NCBI GenBank assembly: GCA_019828595.1
Contig: JAHQRK010000006.1
Location: 124,001 to 188,000 of the forward strand
From: Aphanomyces cochlioides
Lineage: Eukaryota > Oomycota > Saprolegniomycetes > Saprolegniales > Verrucalvaceae
Length of the DNA: 64,000 nucleotides
Direction: 5' to 3'
The notes under the pieces were generated by a model. It was not told where the DNA came from and did not search any database. It saw nothing but the letters and a program-made list of their open reading frames with translations. Made by a program: the position numbers and the translations under genes. Of this stretch, positions 34,808 through 47,345 are shown in pieces. Each line of letters opens with the position of its first letter. Positions within the stretch are counted from its first letter, which is position 1.

Positions 34808-35326
34808 ATGGGCAATCACGTGACGCTCGAGACGACTGAATTGGGATCGCAGCTCTACGATCCACTCATTCTGACCTCCGACACGTTCCTCGCCAAGTCC
34901 TACGTCCAGTTGTACGTCCAAGGGCCCGACTTTGTCGATGTCGATGGCGAAGTGTGCTTTTCAGTGCGGCAGACGACCCACATTGCGTTCTGGAAGCGGA
35001 GCGTGGAATGCGTCCATTCTGATGGGAACGTCGTGGCGAGCTTGCGCTCTGGCGTCACATACGCTGGAAAATCGCTCGATCAACCGACTGGACTCTTCAA
35101 GACGCGCCGCATCAGGAAGATATCGAAGATTCTCATCAGCGGCGGCAAACAAGTCCAAGCAAGCGTCGATTCCAAGGGAAAGAAGGCCGTCTTGCATCGC
35201 GGGAACAGCACGATCGCCATCGTCGACATGGCCGCCGCCGACAAGTGGACGCTCATTCTCGCCCCTGGCGTCGACATGACCCTCGGGATCTTCTTTGTTG
35301 AGACTGTCAAGAGACTATTTAACTAA
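34808..35326 (+). CDS. LURP-one-related protein 1
   Basis: Single exon, 172 aa from ATG 34808. The same frame is open upstream to 34622, but similarity to the second copy (36732) begins exactly at MGN. The pattern is SQLYDPLILTSDTFLAKS, then an alternating beta-strand protein ending TLILAPGVDMTLGIFFVET, as in LURP-one/Tubby-C-like (LOR) proteins. The central helix motif of LOR proteins (PGVD.TL) is clear. MGNHVT matches the N-myristoylation consensus (Gly2, Thr6), so it may attach to membranes. Plant LURP1 acts in defence against oomycetes, but the oomycete homologues have no established role. No intron is seen. Confidence 0.8.
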   Translation: MGNHVTLETTELGSQLYDPLILTSDTFLAKSYVQLYVQGPDFVDVDGEVCFSVRQTTHIAFWKRSVECVHSDGNVVASLRSGVTYAGKSLDQPTGLFKTRRIRKISKILISGGKQVQASVDSKGKKAVLHRGNSTIAIVDMAAADKWTLILAPGVDMTLGIFFVETVKRLFN

Positions 35327-36731
35327 TGCGTGCATGTGCTTTACCTCCTGGACTTCATTAGCATTGGAATCGCTCCATCGGTGCCGCGATCTTGCAGTCC
35401 ATGGAGCTTGTGACTCGCGCGCAAAAAAGAATGGATGCGCATGCATTCCCATGGACAATCGTTGTCACACACAACTTTGTCGGCGGTGGTCATTTCGCAA
35501 TTCATGGTCAAGACGTCAGTCAATTCCCGCGACGAGTGGCAGAAGGAGTCGCTCTCTCTAGGGCCGCCACCGCGATTTCCCCCCAAGCTGTCACGACATT
35601 GCGCGGTCGATCCGGACCTCCATGTCAGATTTATCGGCAAAATCACTCTGGAGCAGCTAAGTCTCAAGCAATGGACGATCCAATCGACTCGTCATCGTCG
35701 CGCCGCTTGCCACTGAAGCCTTCAGTCACGTCGTTTGTGCTACTCATTCCGCTGTTCACGTCCTGAAGCGTAGTCGTCGGTTGTGAATATACCAGTTTGT
35801 CTCCTTCCTACATAGCGTACTACAGCACAGCGTCTCGACAGACTAAGAGAGCATGGAGTCGACGTGAGAGTCTGCTTGGTCCTCTTCTCGAGTGGGAATG
35901 ACGACGGGCGTCCTCTCGCTTTGGAAAGTTGGTCGTCGAGTGATGGCACGTCGTATACTCACGCATGTTCACGACATGGCCTTCCACCCTCATCTTTCGT
36001 CTTTATCCATCATCAACATTTACGTTTTTTTGGTTATATTCATGGAGAAAGCATCGAGGTTCTGGCAGTCGTTTTTAAAATGGAATTAAAATTGCAGATA
36101 TATTAATTTAAACAGTTCAAGTTTAGACACTCTTGATTTCAAAGGTGACATTGTACTTTTAGACTATATAAGGTTATTCATTTTAACAGTTTAACAGTTC
36201 TCGCTAACGAGACGAGGTGTCATGAGCTTGTTGAGACTCTGACGCTGTGCATAGCGGCTAAATCACATCACTGAGGATGCTATATTGCCCAGAGAGAGAG
36301 AGCGAGCGGAAGCAAAGGCCAGGCGCGCTTCCGACCGACACTAGCGTCATAGTGTCTATGATGGCTCCCGTAGCTTTCGTAGCTTGAGCCATCATACTCT
36401 TAGCCATTGGGGAATGCATTGACTGGCTATAAGACAGTGCTCTAGAGTCTATTTCATGAGGATAGACATACTACAGACTTACTCAGGCTGGAGGATAAGC
36501 TGTTTAAGTGTTAACAGGATAAAACTTATCAAGTTTGTCTATAAAACTTATAAAACTTACTTTTTCTATCCTGTTGACGACCGCGTTTTTCATGTGCACA
36601 ATCATCCCAAAGTGCACAGCGCTGAGGGCAGGACCAATGGAAATCATGATGAAAAAGATGTCTTGGATGGAAAATCTTGTCAACAATCCTGCCGAAGCAG
36701 CTTGTTGTTTCATTGTACAATTGGCGTTCTC
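35327..36731. other. Intergenic region between the two LURP-one genes
   Basis: No gene is supported across 1.4 kb. The left half (to about 36000) is GC-balanced, with only unsupported ORFs. From 36030 it turns AT-rich. An AG dinucleotide run lies at 36290-36300, two hairpins at 36337-36396 (listed separately), and repeated AAAACTTAT units near 36520-36560. Confidence 0.4.
36337..36396. other. Two adjacent DNA/RNA hairpins
   Basis: GACACTA (36337-36343) pairs with TAGTGTC (36350-36356) across a 6-nt loop. Immediately after, TATGATGGCTC (36357-36367) pairs perfectly with GAGCCATCATA (36386-36396) across an 18-nt loop that itself holds a near-repeat (CGTAGCTTT/CGTAGCTT). It lies in a long intergenic region, about 340 bp upstream of the second LURP-one start. 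It could be part of a small RNA, a terminator-like structure or chance; nothing else supports an RNA gene. Confidence 0.35.
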
Positions 36732-37319
36732 ATGGGCAACCAAACGTCCTTGTCGTTTGCGGAGTTTCCGCTCGCGAGCCAGCTCCACAACCCCGTCGTG
36801 CTCATTTCAGACAGCTTTGTCTCCAAGACAAGCACGACTTTGACGTACCAAGGCCATGATTTGATCGCAAGAGGCAAGAGCGAGCTCACCATGCGCGGCG
36901 TGAAGGACAATGCGCTATCGAATCGACGGCTGGAATACATCGACAAGAGGTCCAACCAAGCAGTGGCCAATATGAAAGCCAATGTCGTCTTTGCTGGCAA
37001 CTCGACAGAGCGCCCACGTGCCATGGTGAAGCCGCATCCGATCAACCGAACGATTGAGATCGTCCTGGCTGGACACAAGCGACTACTACTGCGAGCCAAC
37101 ACGACGCAGGCTGTCCTGCTCTTGGAGAACAGCATCCATGGCTACATTCCAGTCGCGCATTTCACAAGGAAAGACTCGTGGTCTGTCACGATTGCGGCTG
37201 GGGTCGATACGACGCTGGGCGCAGTGGCCATGATGAGTCTCATTGACATGCTTCGGTGGTCCGCTCCCAATCTCTCGCCGCGGCATTTGTGCCTTGTAAA
37301 TCGAGCTGCTAGTATTTAG
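36732..37319 (+). CDS. LURP-one-related protein 2
   Basis: Single exon, 195 aa from ATG 36732. It shares with copy 1 the start MGNQTS (myristoylation consensus), the motif SQLHNPVVLISDSF, and the end VTI.AAGVDTTLGAVAMMSLID typical of the LOR/Tubby-C-like barrel. It carries an additional 20-residue tail (PNLSPRHLCLVNRAASI). The two copies have diverged strongly in the middle. They form a small direct tandem family beside the MFS genes. Confidence 0.8.
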   Translation: MGNQTSLSFAEFPLASQLHNPVVLISDSFVSKTSTTLTYQGHDLIARGKSELTMRGVKDNALSNRRLEYIDKRSNQAVANMKANVVFAGNSTERPRAMVKPHPINRTIEIVLAGHKRLLLRANTTQAVLLLENSIHGYIPVAHFTRKDSWSVTIAAGVDTTLGAVAMMSLIDMLRWSAPNLSPRHLCLVNRAASI

Positions 37320-37807
37320 ACAAGCTATCCATAATTCATCCACCATATACACGTGCAATCTCCTCATGGTTTACCACGCAACTGAGAGCTTTAAAAGATC
37401 ACAACAAGAGGGCTATGAGGTCTAGACGTGCCAGAGTTTCTCGGTGGCGTGACGTCGTTCCTTGACGAGCTAGCGACGACATGAGCTTCTTGTCAATACC
37501 GTCGCGATGAGCTTCATCGACTCGTAGTCGAGATAGACCGACCAGGATGCCAGCGACTTGTGTTCGATGTCTTTCTAGGCAACTCCAGCGTCAAAGTAAG
37601 CTAGCAGTGAGGAGAAATTCATGAGAAGGAGAAGTGTTCTCTTTGCAAGATTTTTCACACTTTTGAAATGTCATCAAATATGATTGGTTGAAATAAAATC
37701 CAATTCAATTTTGGTTGGCTGAAAATATTACTTTGACGACTTTTGATTGGCGGAGAGTTTGAAAATCTTTCACCGTTTCATTTTCCAGACGTCGACCTAC
37801 AGCGAAG
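37320..37807. promoter_or_regulatory. Promoter region of MFS gene B with ATTGG motifs
   Basis: In this 488-bp gap the last 140 bp hold repeated ATTGG/TTGGCT motifs (ATGATTGGTTGAAATAAAA near 37681, TTTTGGTTGGCTGAAAAT near 37711, TTTTGATTGGCGGAG near 37740), 50-130 bp before the start. No coding-like ORF is seen. Confidence 0.4.
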
Positions 37808-39686
37808 ATGGCGGACAAGTACGTCAAGTCGATCGTGCTCGCTTTGGTGAATTTGGTCAACTTTGGCGGATGTTACTGCTATGACAATCCATCAGCGCTC
37901 AAGAGTCAACTCCAGCAGCATTTTCACACGCTCTCCAAGGCGGACTATGAGATGTTTTTCGTATCCTTTTTCCATGAGAGTGTCGAGAGCGTCCTCTTCC
38001 TCTAGTTTCCCTTCACTCTGCGTAGAATCTGCTCTACTCTGTGTACTCAAGCCCAAATGTCATCTTACCACTCTTTGGCGGTCTCCTGTGCGACAAATAC
38101 GGTCCTCGCCGCATCCTTATAGCCACGACATGCTCCATGGTCGTCGGACAAGTCATCGTTGCAGTTGGCGCGTCTTTTCGAAATTTCCCCCTCATGCTGG
38201 TACCTCTACCTTTCTTCCAGGACTAACACAGCGTCCTAGGCTGGTCGGATCGTCTTTGGTTTGGGGGGAGAGACTGTGTCAGTCGCACAAGCCGCACTGT
38301 TGGCGTTGTGGTTCCCCGCGTCTGAACTTGGTCCTTGCCTTTTCCCAATGTTCCTCCATGGCTTACGCTTTCTTTAGCCTTTGCAAATGGAATCCTCTAC
38401 AGCGTCATGCGTCTCGCAACAGCATCCAACAACGCGATGAGCCCATACCTTTCTGAAACGTGGTCTGTGTCGTGGGCAATCTGGTTCGGCGCGGTCGTCT
38501 GCGGCCTCTCGTTGTCGATCGCATTGTTGCTCTTCCCGATTGACGCTTCCGGGGAAAAGCAAATCCAAGACGAAGTGCTCACCGAGCAGCAGAGCCTCGA
38601 GGAGCAAACGATTAAACTCCACATCCGTCTCAAGGATGCCGCGTCCTTCAGGTACACCGCTTGTTCCATCGCTGCCATGTTTATTCTTCATTAGTTCGTC
38701 CTTCTGGCTCATCGCGCTTCTCTATTTCCTCCTCTATGCCGTCGTCGGGCCATTTGTCAACGTTTCCTCGGGGATTTTCATGGAGCGAGACTATTTCAAA
38801 GCGCTACCAGCAGCTTGTCATCGCTGTGGTGAAGGCGCTTTGGCCGATACTCCCGACTGCAGTGGTCGATTTCCACAGCTCTGTCCTTCTACAGTGCCAT
38901 ACGCTTGGCCTTTGCCGCGGCTGTCAGTGTCTTGCGCTCCTCTTGAGCCTGTGGATCAGTTCAACTGCACGACGTCACCGCCGTTCATTGACGAGAGTGC
39001 AATCGACTGCGACGGCGTGGCGTGGAAGGAAGGGCCCGCCACACAAAAGTACTGCCTCGTCAAGGCCCACGCGGAGCAAGCCGCCGCGATCCCGTTGAGC
39101 TTTACGCCCATCGTGATGGCATTCCTTGCGCCCGTCTTTGGCTTCATGGTCGATCACATCGGACGCCGCGCCGTCCTTGCGACGACAAGCATGGCTCTCT
39201 TCGCATTGAGCCAGACGCTGCTTGGATTCACCACCATGGCGCCGTTCATCCCGCTAGCTCTCCATGCGATCGCCCAGTGCATCTTCATCTGTGCGCTCTG
39301 GCCTGCCATCTCATGTACGTCTCTCTCTGCTTGTCTTCCTCCGACGATTCTTTCTAGACTGCGTCGAGCCGCACCATGTTGGAACAGCTTATGGCATCCT
39401 CACTGCCTTTGTGAACGCCGGCTTGGCCATTGTACCGCTCCTTGTCGTGCTCGAGTACAATGCGATGCACGTCTACGTCCCGTATGTCCACGTGGTCTTT
39501 ATTAGCTTTGCCTTGCTTGGTGTTGTCGTGGGCTGCATCCTGATAGCGGTGGATTTTCGCCAAGGCGGGCTTCTCCACGCCGTCAACATGACCTACGCGC
39601 CATCCCAAGTCATGCCCGAGCATGCTAAAGCTCCACTGCTCCTTCCCAAAGCCATCAAGGACTACGGCACGGCAGCATGCGGCTAA
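37808..39686 (+). CDS. MFSD1-like MFS transporter B with Cys-rich loop
   Basis: Six exons (37808-37960, 38026-38199, 38240-38330, 38378-38651, 38695-39314, 39358-39686) give 546 aa. CYCYDNPSALKSQLQQHF follows TM1; FGGLLCDKYGPRR is the MFS signature loop. The inter-half loop has CHRCGEGAL, PQLCPSTVPYAWPLP and SAIDCDGVAW..KYC. The first intron is longer than usual (65 bp) and contains an alternative AG. Unlike copies A, C, D and E, it lacks the last intron: the coding sequence runs on through TAFVNAGLAIVPLL. The C-terminus ends with a likely dileucine-type tail (KAPLLLPK), a possible endolysosomal sorting signal. The stop is 12 bp from the convergent bZIP gene. Confidence 0.9.
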
Positions 39687-39698
39687 TTTATTACATGA

Positions 39699-40106
39699 TC
39701 ACAGCGAGACGACGACCTGGAGCGGCGTTTCTCCGATCCAGCACTTTGGTTTCTCCGGCAGGAGTTGAGGATACAATGTGTTGAGGATCGAGTTGTTCCG
39801 TAGCAGTTCAGCCTTGAGTGCATGGTTGACTGCGACGGCTTGGGCATATTCTTGCTTGACGGTCTCGACGGCATTGATGCCTCGCTTGCGCTTTTCAAAC
39901 TCCAACGTCGCAGTGAGCTCGGCAACTCGATGGCGGAGGTAGCTCAAGTGCTCTAACTCGCGTCGGCGCGTCTCTCGTGCTCGCTGGCGGTTGGAAAGAC
40001 GCCGTTTGTGGAGCGGATCCGTCTCGATCATGTCTGAAAACTGCGCGTCGAAGAGGATTTCGTCCGTCGAGTAGTCGTACTCGGAGATGGCGGCGATCTC
40101 GGTCAT
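39699..40106 (-). CDS. bZIP transcription factor (small)
   Basis: Single exon, 135 aa; ATG 40106 is the first in frame, with only a TTG upstream. An acidic N-terminus (EYDYSTDEILFDAQ) is followed by a basic region (HKRRLSNRQRARETRRRELE, about residues 34-53) with the conserved Asn and Arg spacing N-x7-R, then a leucine-zipper-like helix (LSYLRHRVAELTATLEFEK). The C-terminus (ILNTLYPQLLPEKP) is unknown. It presumably binds DNA as a dimer in the nucleus. It converges on MFS B with 12 bp between stops, so 3' UTRs must overlap. Confidence 0.85.
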   Translation of the reverse strand: MTEIAAISEYDYSTDEILFDAQFSDMIETDPLHKRRLSNRQRARETRRRELEHLSYLRHRVAELTATLEFEKRKRGINAVETVKQEYAQAVAVNHALKAELLRNNSILNTLYPQLLPEKPKCWIGETPLQVVVSL

Positions 40107-42297
40107 TTCGAACAATGATCTCCCGTCGCAGTCCCCATCGAGACCTCCATCACCATCGAGTGGGAGATTGAATCATATCCAAGACCACATGGCTCTTGAC
40201 TGAACCACCGTTGGACGTCCACAGGGTTTGTCAACTCGCGACGCAGAATACACTCCCGCATGCGTCGTCTCCGCGTCAGTAAACGCAATCAACCGACGAG
40301 TTCCGCCTGTCATCCACGCAGAACGCAATGCTCTTCCTAATGGAATGCATGTTACTGCAATTGAAAGCTAAACTGTTAAAAACAATACCTTTATTCATTG
40401 ATATAATATCAAAATATTCAGTTCCAGATCTTCTTCTTTAATGTATCACAAACACTTCTTTACTACCTATAAGACATAATACATGTAAGAACTGATATTT
40501 AAACTGTTAAAATGCATACCTCATTTCGAAAGATTTGCCCCCCAGAGTTGATTTGTTGACTCCACCGACGGACTGTCCAGCGCGCGCCGTGCCGTCCAGC
40601 TCCTCGCTGGGAATGAATTAGTCGAGGAAGAAGATTCCAGAATCCTGAGGGAGCGAAATGAAGGTAACGTATCGCGATCTTGGAAGGCATCCATGAGTTA
40701 TCGCCACGAGTGGGAGGTTCAGTTTATCGAAGACAAACAGACGGCCGTGGAGTGTCCTTTCCAACGGCGTCCTGGTAAGAAAAATCGCTCGCTGTCCTAA
40801 TCGTCTATGCAGGAGCTTCCTTCCTTGAAGAAACGACGAGGAACGAGCGCATGAACGCCGAACCACATCCCGTCTCAGGGGAGTTTGCATCCACTTGCAT
40901 CGCCTCAACTCTCGTTATCACGGCAGAGCTCACTCTCTCTAGAAGTATGCCCGGATAGGTTTCCGTCAAAGATCACAGCGAAATGGCGAGGAAGTCGTCC
41001 TTCTCCACGCACTCCCTCTTCCTGCAGACAGACTGCGTTGCATGAATTTCGTGTTTACGAGATGGTATGTAGCGTATTCAGCGCTTGTCCAACGCTAAAA
41101 GTGTCAAAGGAGCTGAGGTATCAACGTTCTTGGACGCGTGCTGCTGCGCGTTGATATCTTCTGGGTGCTTCTACAAGTATCACATCAGTCGAAGAAGATT
41201 CCGGTCGCTATCTCTCCATGCACGAATGGCGACAAGAGTTGGCGCATCGAAATTCTATCAACAAACTCTCTTGACGAAGCAGAAGCCGACGACGGACGCG
41301 TCGCATCGTCATCTCTCGTACAAAGATTTCAAGTTCAAGCCAACAAAATTCGCGCGGTGCAGAGTGTGGCTGACATCATCGCAGGGTCGAGGAATCCCAC
41401 ATGGTACTGTATGCATGCGCGTAGTGGTGATGGGAAGCTACAGAGAGTTGCAGCATCCAGGAAGTTGCGGAACGGAGCGCAGAGTGTTTGCCATGAATGT
41501 GTGGCTCCACAATGCGCAGCTTTGATCAGTTAGCCACGACTGTCACGGCGACGACAATGCCAGAGAGACAGAATGTGCGTGAGAAGGACTGTTTTGATGC
41601 CGCGAGATAGCGCCGGGTCTGAGTAACTCATTGGGAAGCGCTTACCTTTCTTCAACGGGGCGTCCGGCATACTGTCAAGGACTTCGTCGGGGCTCGCGAG
41701 TATGCTCTCTCGTTCCGCCACCAAGATATTGCGGTGTTTAAGGCGTAGCCGCCATGTCGGACTTGACACCAACGGTGACTTTCCAAATACAGGACATCTG
41801 TTAACCTTCAGTTGAGTATATGTATACAAAAATCAAGTTTAAATTGAGTCGCCGCCTGTATTGCCCCCTCTGGTGATGGAACAACCGTGACGTCCTGACA
41901 TGATCAGCAGCAGAAATCCAAATGAGTCGCGCTGAAGCTGCAGGGCGATAGCGACATCAAGCCACATGTAGTAACCCAGACGACTGTCGCGTGGAGCATC
42001 GAGAGATTGTTGCAAGAGTGCGCTTTTCCCAAGTGTGTCCATCCTGTCGTGGCTGGCAATGGCAAATGCAAGACATAATGCCATTGTCACCAATGACTCG
42101 CCGACGACTGCGTCAAGTGGACGCCTTCGTGGGGAATTCTGCACCAGATACGATCGCCTCCACAGCGCGTATCAGTTGATGTCTGCGTCAGCTGCCAAAC
42201 ACTGGTTGACTCGGTCAAACCATGGCTTGATGCAGCGCTCATGACGTTTGAACAAGGAGCTTTCATGACAAAGATGATCACAAAGTTGATTCTACCT
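40107..42297. other. Gene-free region between bZIP and allantoicase
   Basis: Nearly 2.2 kb has no supportable gene. Bases 40370-40510 are AT-rich, with short repeats (AACTGTTAAAA at both ends of that segment). From 40550 to 42240 the DNA is GC-balanced with many short ORFs but no domain. It may be decayed coding DNA, like 29.9-32 kb. The bZIP promoter must lie at the left end. Confidence 0.4.
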
Positions 42298-43640
<1,343 letters not shown>

Positions 43641-44330
43641 CGCAATCCATAACGACAGGAATACCCTATAAAATAATATCTATTATAATTATTTTCTCAA
43701 ATATAGTCATTCACTTACAAGCTAACTTGACAGTACCTGTAAAACATAATATTTTGCAATATCTTATATATACTTCATTCTGATGGGATCTGATGTTGGT
43801 CCTACGAAACGGAACATCCGTTGCTAATGAAACGAAAAAAATTGCGAGCCCAGTTCTTCAAGTTTGCCCTCCAGGCTTTCTTTCATATCCAAAGGCTTTT
43901 ACGAGTAATATTGAAAGCTCACCCAGGAGAGATCTAGATATTCCAGGGACGGTCGTTGCTCCGTTGAGATTGTCACAGTTTCCCCAAGTTAGACTCAGTT
44001 TACGAATTTTAGCCAATCAAAATGATTTAAAGTATTTTTAGCCAATCAAATGAAAACATTATCAAGAATTCCACATAAGAGTTATCCTCCTGAAGAGTAA
44101 CTTTGCCAAACATTAAAGTTATCCTTCGGCTTTCGATTGAAACGGGGGGAAAAAGTTGACGACAGAGGAGTTTCCCCCGCTTGGGCTCCCCTTGATTGCC
44201 TTGACAACTTTGTCAAAGGGGGAAATTTTCAACGGGTGGGGGTGACGTTGGGATAAGCGTTGCCGCTTTGTGATCTCAAGGACGATCTTTTAAGACATTC
44301 TTCTATGGAGGCTATGTTCGCGACGTGTAT
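43641..44330. promoter_or_regulatory. Intergenic with paired CCAAT motifs, allantoicase promoter side
   Basis: The gap lies upstream of allantoicase and downstream of the ABC gene. It is AT-rich from 43660 to 43780. A near-perfect direct pair TTTAGCCAATCAAA lies at about 44009 and 44038 (29 bp apart). A G-rich patch (AACGGGGGGAAAAAG, AACGGGTGGGGGTG) lies at 44141-44245. No gene is seen. Confidence 0.4.
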
Positions 44331-46331
44331 CTAGGCTTGGTGGGTCTGTTGCTGGCGGTTCCACATGTCTGCATATCTACTTTGGGGCAGCTGGAGCAAT
44401 TCGACGTGCGTGCCACGTTCGACGACTTTGCCCTTGTCCATTACGATGATTTCGTCGGCGTCTTGGATGGTCGAGAGGCGATGCGCGATGATGAGTGTCG
44501 TCTTGTGGAGGCCAATGGCTTTGAATTCCTTGACGATTTCATGTTCCGTTTCCGAGTCCAACGCTGAGGTCGCTTCGTCAAAAAGCAAAATCGGCGCGTC
44601 CTTGAGCATCGCGCGGGCAATCGCAACGCGCTGCTTTTCCCCGCCACTGAGTTTCAAACCTCGCTCGCCCACTTTGGTGTTGTATCCCTCGGGGAATCGC
44701 TCAATCGAGTCGTGGATTTGAGCGACTTTGGCGGCGTTCTTCACTTGCTCGTCCGTTGCTTGCAAGTTGCCGTATCGAATGTTGTACATGATCGTGTCGT
44801 TGAAAAGCACCGTGTCTTGAGGGACGACAGCGATGAGTTTGCGGAAGGTATCGACGTCCATCGATCGAATATCCTTGCCGTCGACGAGAATACGCCCGCC
44901 CTCAACGTCGTAAAAGCGGTAAAGCAGTCGCAAAATGGTCGATTTGCCCGATCCACTCGATCCAACAACGGCGATCGTTTGGCCTGGGGCGACTCGGAAC
45001 GAAGTCCCCGTCAAGATGGGCGTATCAGGGCGATAGCCGAACGCGACGTTTTCAAATTCGATCGACTTGGGCGTACGCGTGATGTCCGTCGTGGCATTGT
45101 CGGCAGTCTTGATGACTGGAGCGACAGATTGAAGGGCAAACATGGCTTCCATGTCGATGACCGATTGACGGACTTCACGGTAGACTGAGCCGATAAAGTT
45201 GAGAGGAATGCTCAATTGGAAGAGCAATCCATTGACGAGAACCAAGTCACCGACAGTCAGATGGCCTTGGACGATTCCATCCGACGCCATGTACATGATA
45301 GCCGTCAATCCCGCCGAGAAGATGAAGTTTTGGCCTGTGCAAGACAGTCAGCGACTTGGAAATCAACGAGATGTACCAGCATTGAGGAACGAGAGACTTG
45401 TCTGCGTCTTCAGCGACGCGTCTTGGTATTCCCGCAGCGTCGAGTCGTACCGGTCGGCTTCGTGCTTTTCATTGTTGAAATACTTGACAGTCTCGTAGTT
45501 CATGAGGGAATCAATGACTTTGCCACCCGCTTCGTTCTCGAGCTTGTTCATGCGCCGACGAATCTCAGTACGCCACTGAGTAATCCCGACAGTGAATGCC
45601 GTGTACGCAGTGAGAGTTCCGAGCGTCACACCGGCGTACTTCCATCCGAATTGGGACGCCATGATGCCGCTCACGAGCGCGATTTCCAAAGCAGTTGGAG
45701 CCACGTTGAAGAGAATACTTCGCAGGACGAAATCGATCGACCGACTGCCTCGATCAATCGTACGAGCAAGTGCTCCGGTCTGTCGGTCGAGGTGGAATTT
45801 CAAATCGAGACCATGCAAGTGCTCAAACACTTTGCGCGCCACTTGACGAATCGTGCCTTGAGCCACTTTGGCAAAGACCGCATTGCGGAGTTCTTGGAAA
45901 GCATTCGACGAGAAACGAGCAGCACCATAGCCGAGAACTAAGCTTACTGGCAACGCAGTCGCGAGTTCAGCAGACGGTCCCATCGTATCGACGAGCTCTT
46001 TGAAGAGGAACGGGACCTCAATGTTGATGAGTTTGCCAGCGACGAGGAGACCCAACGACGCAGCAACGCGAGCTTTGACCGCCATGTCTTCTTTGGAATT
46101 GCCACTTGGCCAGAGATATCCTGCCAGCGACGTGAGAATCTCCTTGGACTCGAATTTCTTCTTGGGCTCGTCGTCCTTTTTCATGCCATCCGTTGAAAAC
46201 GCACACGCGCGCTGCCACACGCCCGGGAGCGGGACGATCTGTCGTCGTGAGCTGCTGGTATATGCATGGAGCAGCGCACTCTGGCGGCCACGGACTGCCG
46301 ACTGCCGCGCGACGTTCAGGAGACGCGCCAT
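44331..46331 (-). CDS. ATM1: Mitochondrial ABC exporter, ATM1/ABCB7 type
   Basis: Two exons on the minus strand (45377-46331, 44331-45334) give 652 aa. The N-terminus is Arg/Ser-rich without acids ([18 protein letters not shown]), fitting a mitochondrial presequence. The ABC transmembrane domain (about 75-370) contains [18 protein letters not shown] and [11 protein letters not shown], the latter typical of ATM1. The nucleotide-binding domain has Walker [11 protein letters not shown]-loop VVPQDTVLF, signature LSGGEKQR, Walker [13 protein letters not shown] and switch IAHRLS. ATM1 sits in the inner mitochondrial membrane and exports a glutathione-linked sulfur or Fe/S compound needed for cytosolic Fe/S protein assembly. 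Its start is 146 bp from the divergent ADAT3 start. Confidence 0.95.
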
Positions 46332-46477
46332 GCTGCGATGTCGAGTTCTTTCCGAAGTGATCGGACTTCTTGGCACCACGATCAAACACCCTAACCTCGA
46401 AAGTGCACACCCCCACACCCCCAATCTACTAAACCCCTAAACCCCTCCAGAATCTGAACCCCTGCACCCCATAAATA
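46332..46477. promoter_or_regulatory. Short bidirectional promoter (ATM1/ADAT3) with telomere-like tract
   Basis: Only 146 bp separate the two divergent start codons. Bases 46385-46470 are a C-rich telomere-like tract (ACCCCCACACCCCC, CTAAACCCCTAAACCCCT, AACCCCTGCACCCC) that ends about 8 bp before the ADAT3 ATG. This is therefore a compact shared promoter. The tract recurs before other genes. Confidence 0.5.
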
Positions 46478-47311
46478 ATGTCGGTGGTCGAAGTCGAAGC
46501 AGTGCCGCGGTCGTTCGACGAGCGACTAGCGTTCCATGCGATTGCGTTTCCGTCCGTCCATGGCGCCAGCGTCATGAAGAGCCTGGTCAAGATGACCCTG
46601 TCGCTCAGAGATATGGGCTATCCCCACCTCAAACGCATGAAGAAACAAGATGCAAAGACACTCCTTGCACTCGTGTCGACCGACGCCGATGTCCATGCCG
46701 CAGTCGTTGACGCGCTTTCACCAGACGTTCCATGCGAATCCAGCGTTGTACACATTCCCAAGTACGCTCCGATCAACAAGGAAGAGCTTGCGATCGGCAA
46801 TGCAGTCTGGCCGTTGATATTCCACGCCCATCCGACTGCAACTCCACTCTCAACGGATCAAGCAGCACGCATGGCTGAGCTCATGGACTCTCTCCTTGCC
46901 ACTGGCAAGAGCGACTCGCTTGCGGTCGATCCAGCGTCAGGCTGCTGTTGCTCCGTCGCCATGGTCTACAACCCAGGCACAGATTCCGTCCTTGCGCGCG
47001 TCGATGCAGTCCAAGTCGAAGCGAAGAACCCTCTCATGCGCCATGCTGCTATGCGCGTTCTCGAAACTGTCGGCGAGATCCACGTCGCCGCACCGCCGAC
47101 ATCCACAGACTACTTGTGCACTGGCATGGACGTCTATCTCCCCATCGAGCCGTGCGTGATGTGCGCCATGGCTCTCGTCCACAGTCGAGCGAACCGCGTC
47201 ATCTTCGCCGAGACGAATCCAACGGCGGGAGCGCTTGGTTCCTGCTACACCCTCCATGGCCAGGCGTCGCTCAACCATCGGTACCGCGTCTTCCGCGTCC
47301 TCCAAACTTAG
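46478..47311 (+). CDS. ADAT3: ADAT3, non-catalytic subunit of tRNA adenosine-34 deaminase
   Basis: Single exon, 277 aa. The C-terminal CDA-fold domain has the zinc ligands (HAAMR and PCVMCAMAL) and the family signatures MDVYLPIEPCVMC, LVHSRANRVIFAE, GALGSCYTLH and LNHRYRVF. The catalytic Glu of the HAE motif is absent (HAAMRVLE), as expected of ADAT3/Tad3, which is structural and pairs with catalytic ADAT2 to make inosine at tRNA position 34. The N-terminal about 100 residues form the tRNA-binding module seen in eukaryotic ADAT3. It converges on the kinase gene with 34 bp between stops. Confidence 0.93.
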   Translation: MSVVEVEAVPRSFDERLAFHAIAFPSVHGASVMKSLVKMTLSLRDMGYPHLKRMKKQDAKTLLALVSTDADVHAAVVDALSPDVPCESSVVHIPKYAPINKEELAIGNAVWPLIFHAHPTATPLSTDQAARMAELMDSLLATGKSDSLAVDPASGCCCSVAMVYNPGTDSVLARVDAVQVEAKNPLMRHAAMRVLETVGEIHVAAPPTSTDYLCTGMDVYLPIEPCVMCAMALVHSRANRVIFAETNPTAGALGSCYTLHGQASLNHRYRVFRVLQT

Positions 47312-47345
47312 CAAATGCGACTCTATTCATGTAACGCGGTTCTCT

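Noticed and set aside
34361..34921. Minus-strand ORF (186 codons) overlapping LURP-one 1
   Set aside because: No domain, and it overlaps the conserved LURP-one start.
40499..41829. Several short ORFs on both strands
   Set aside because: None shows a family motif, and no plausible introns extend them; treated as possible decayed DNA.
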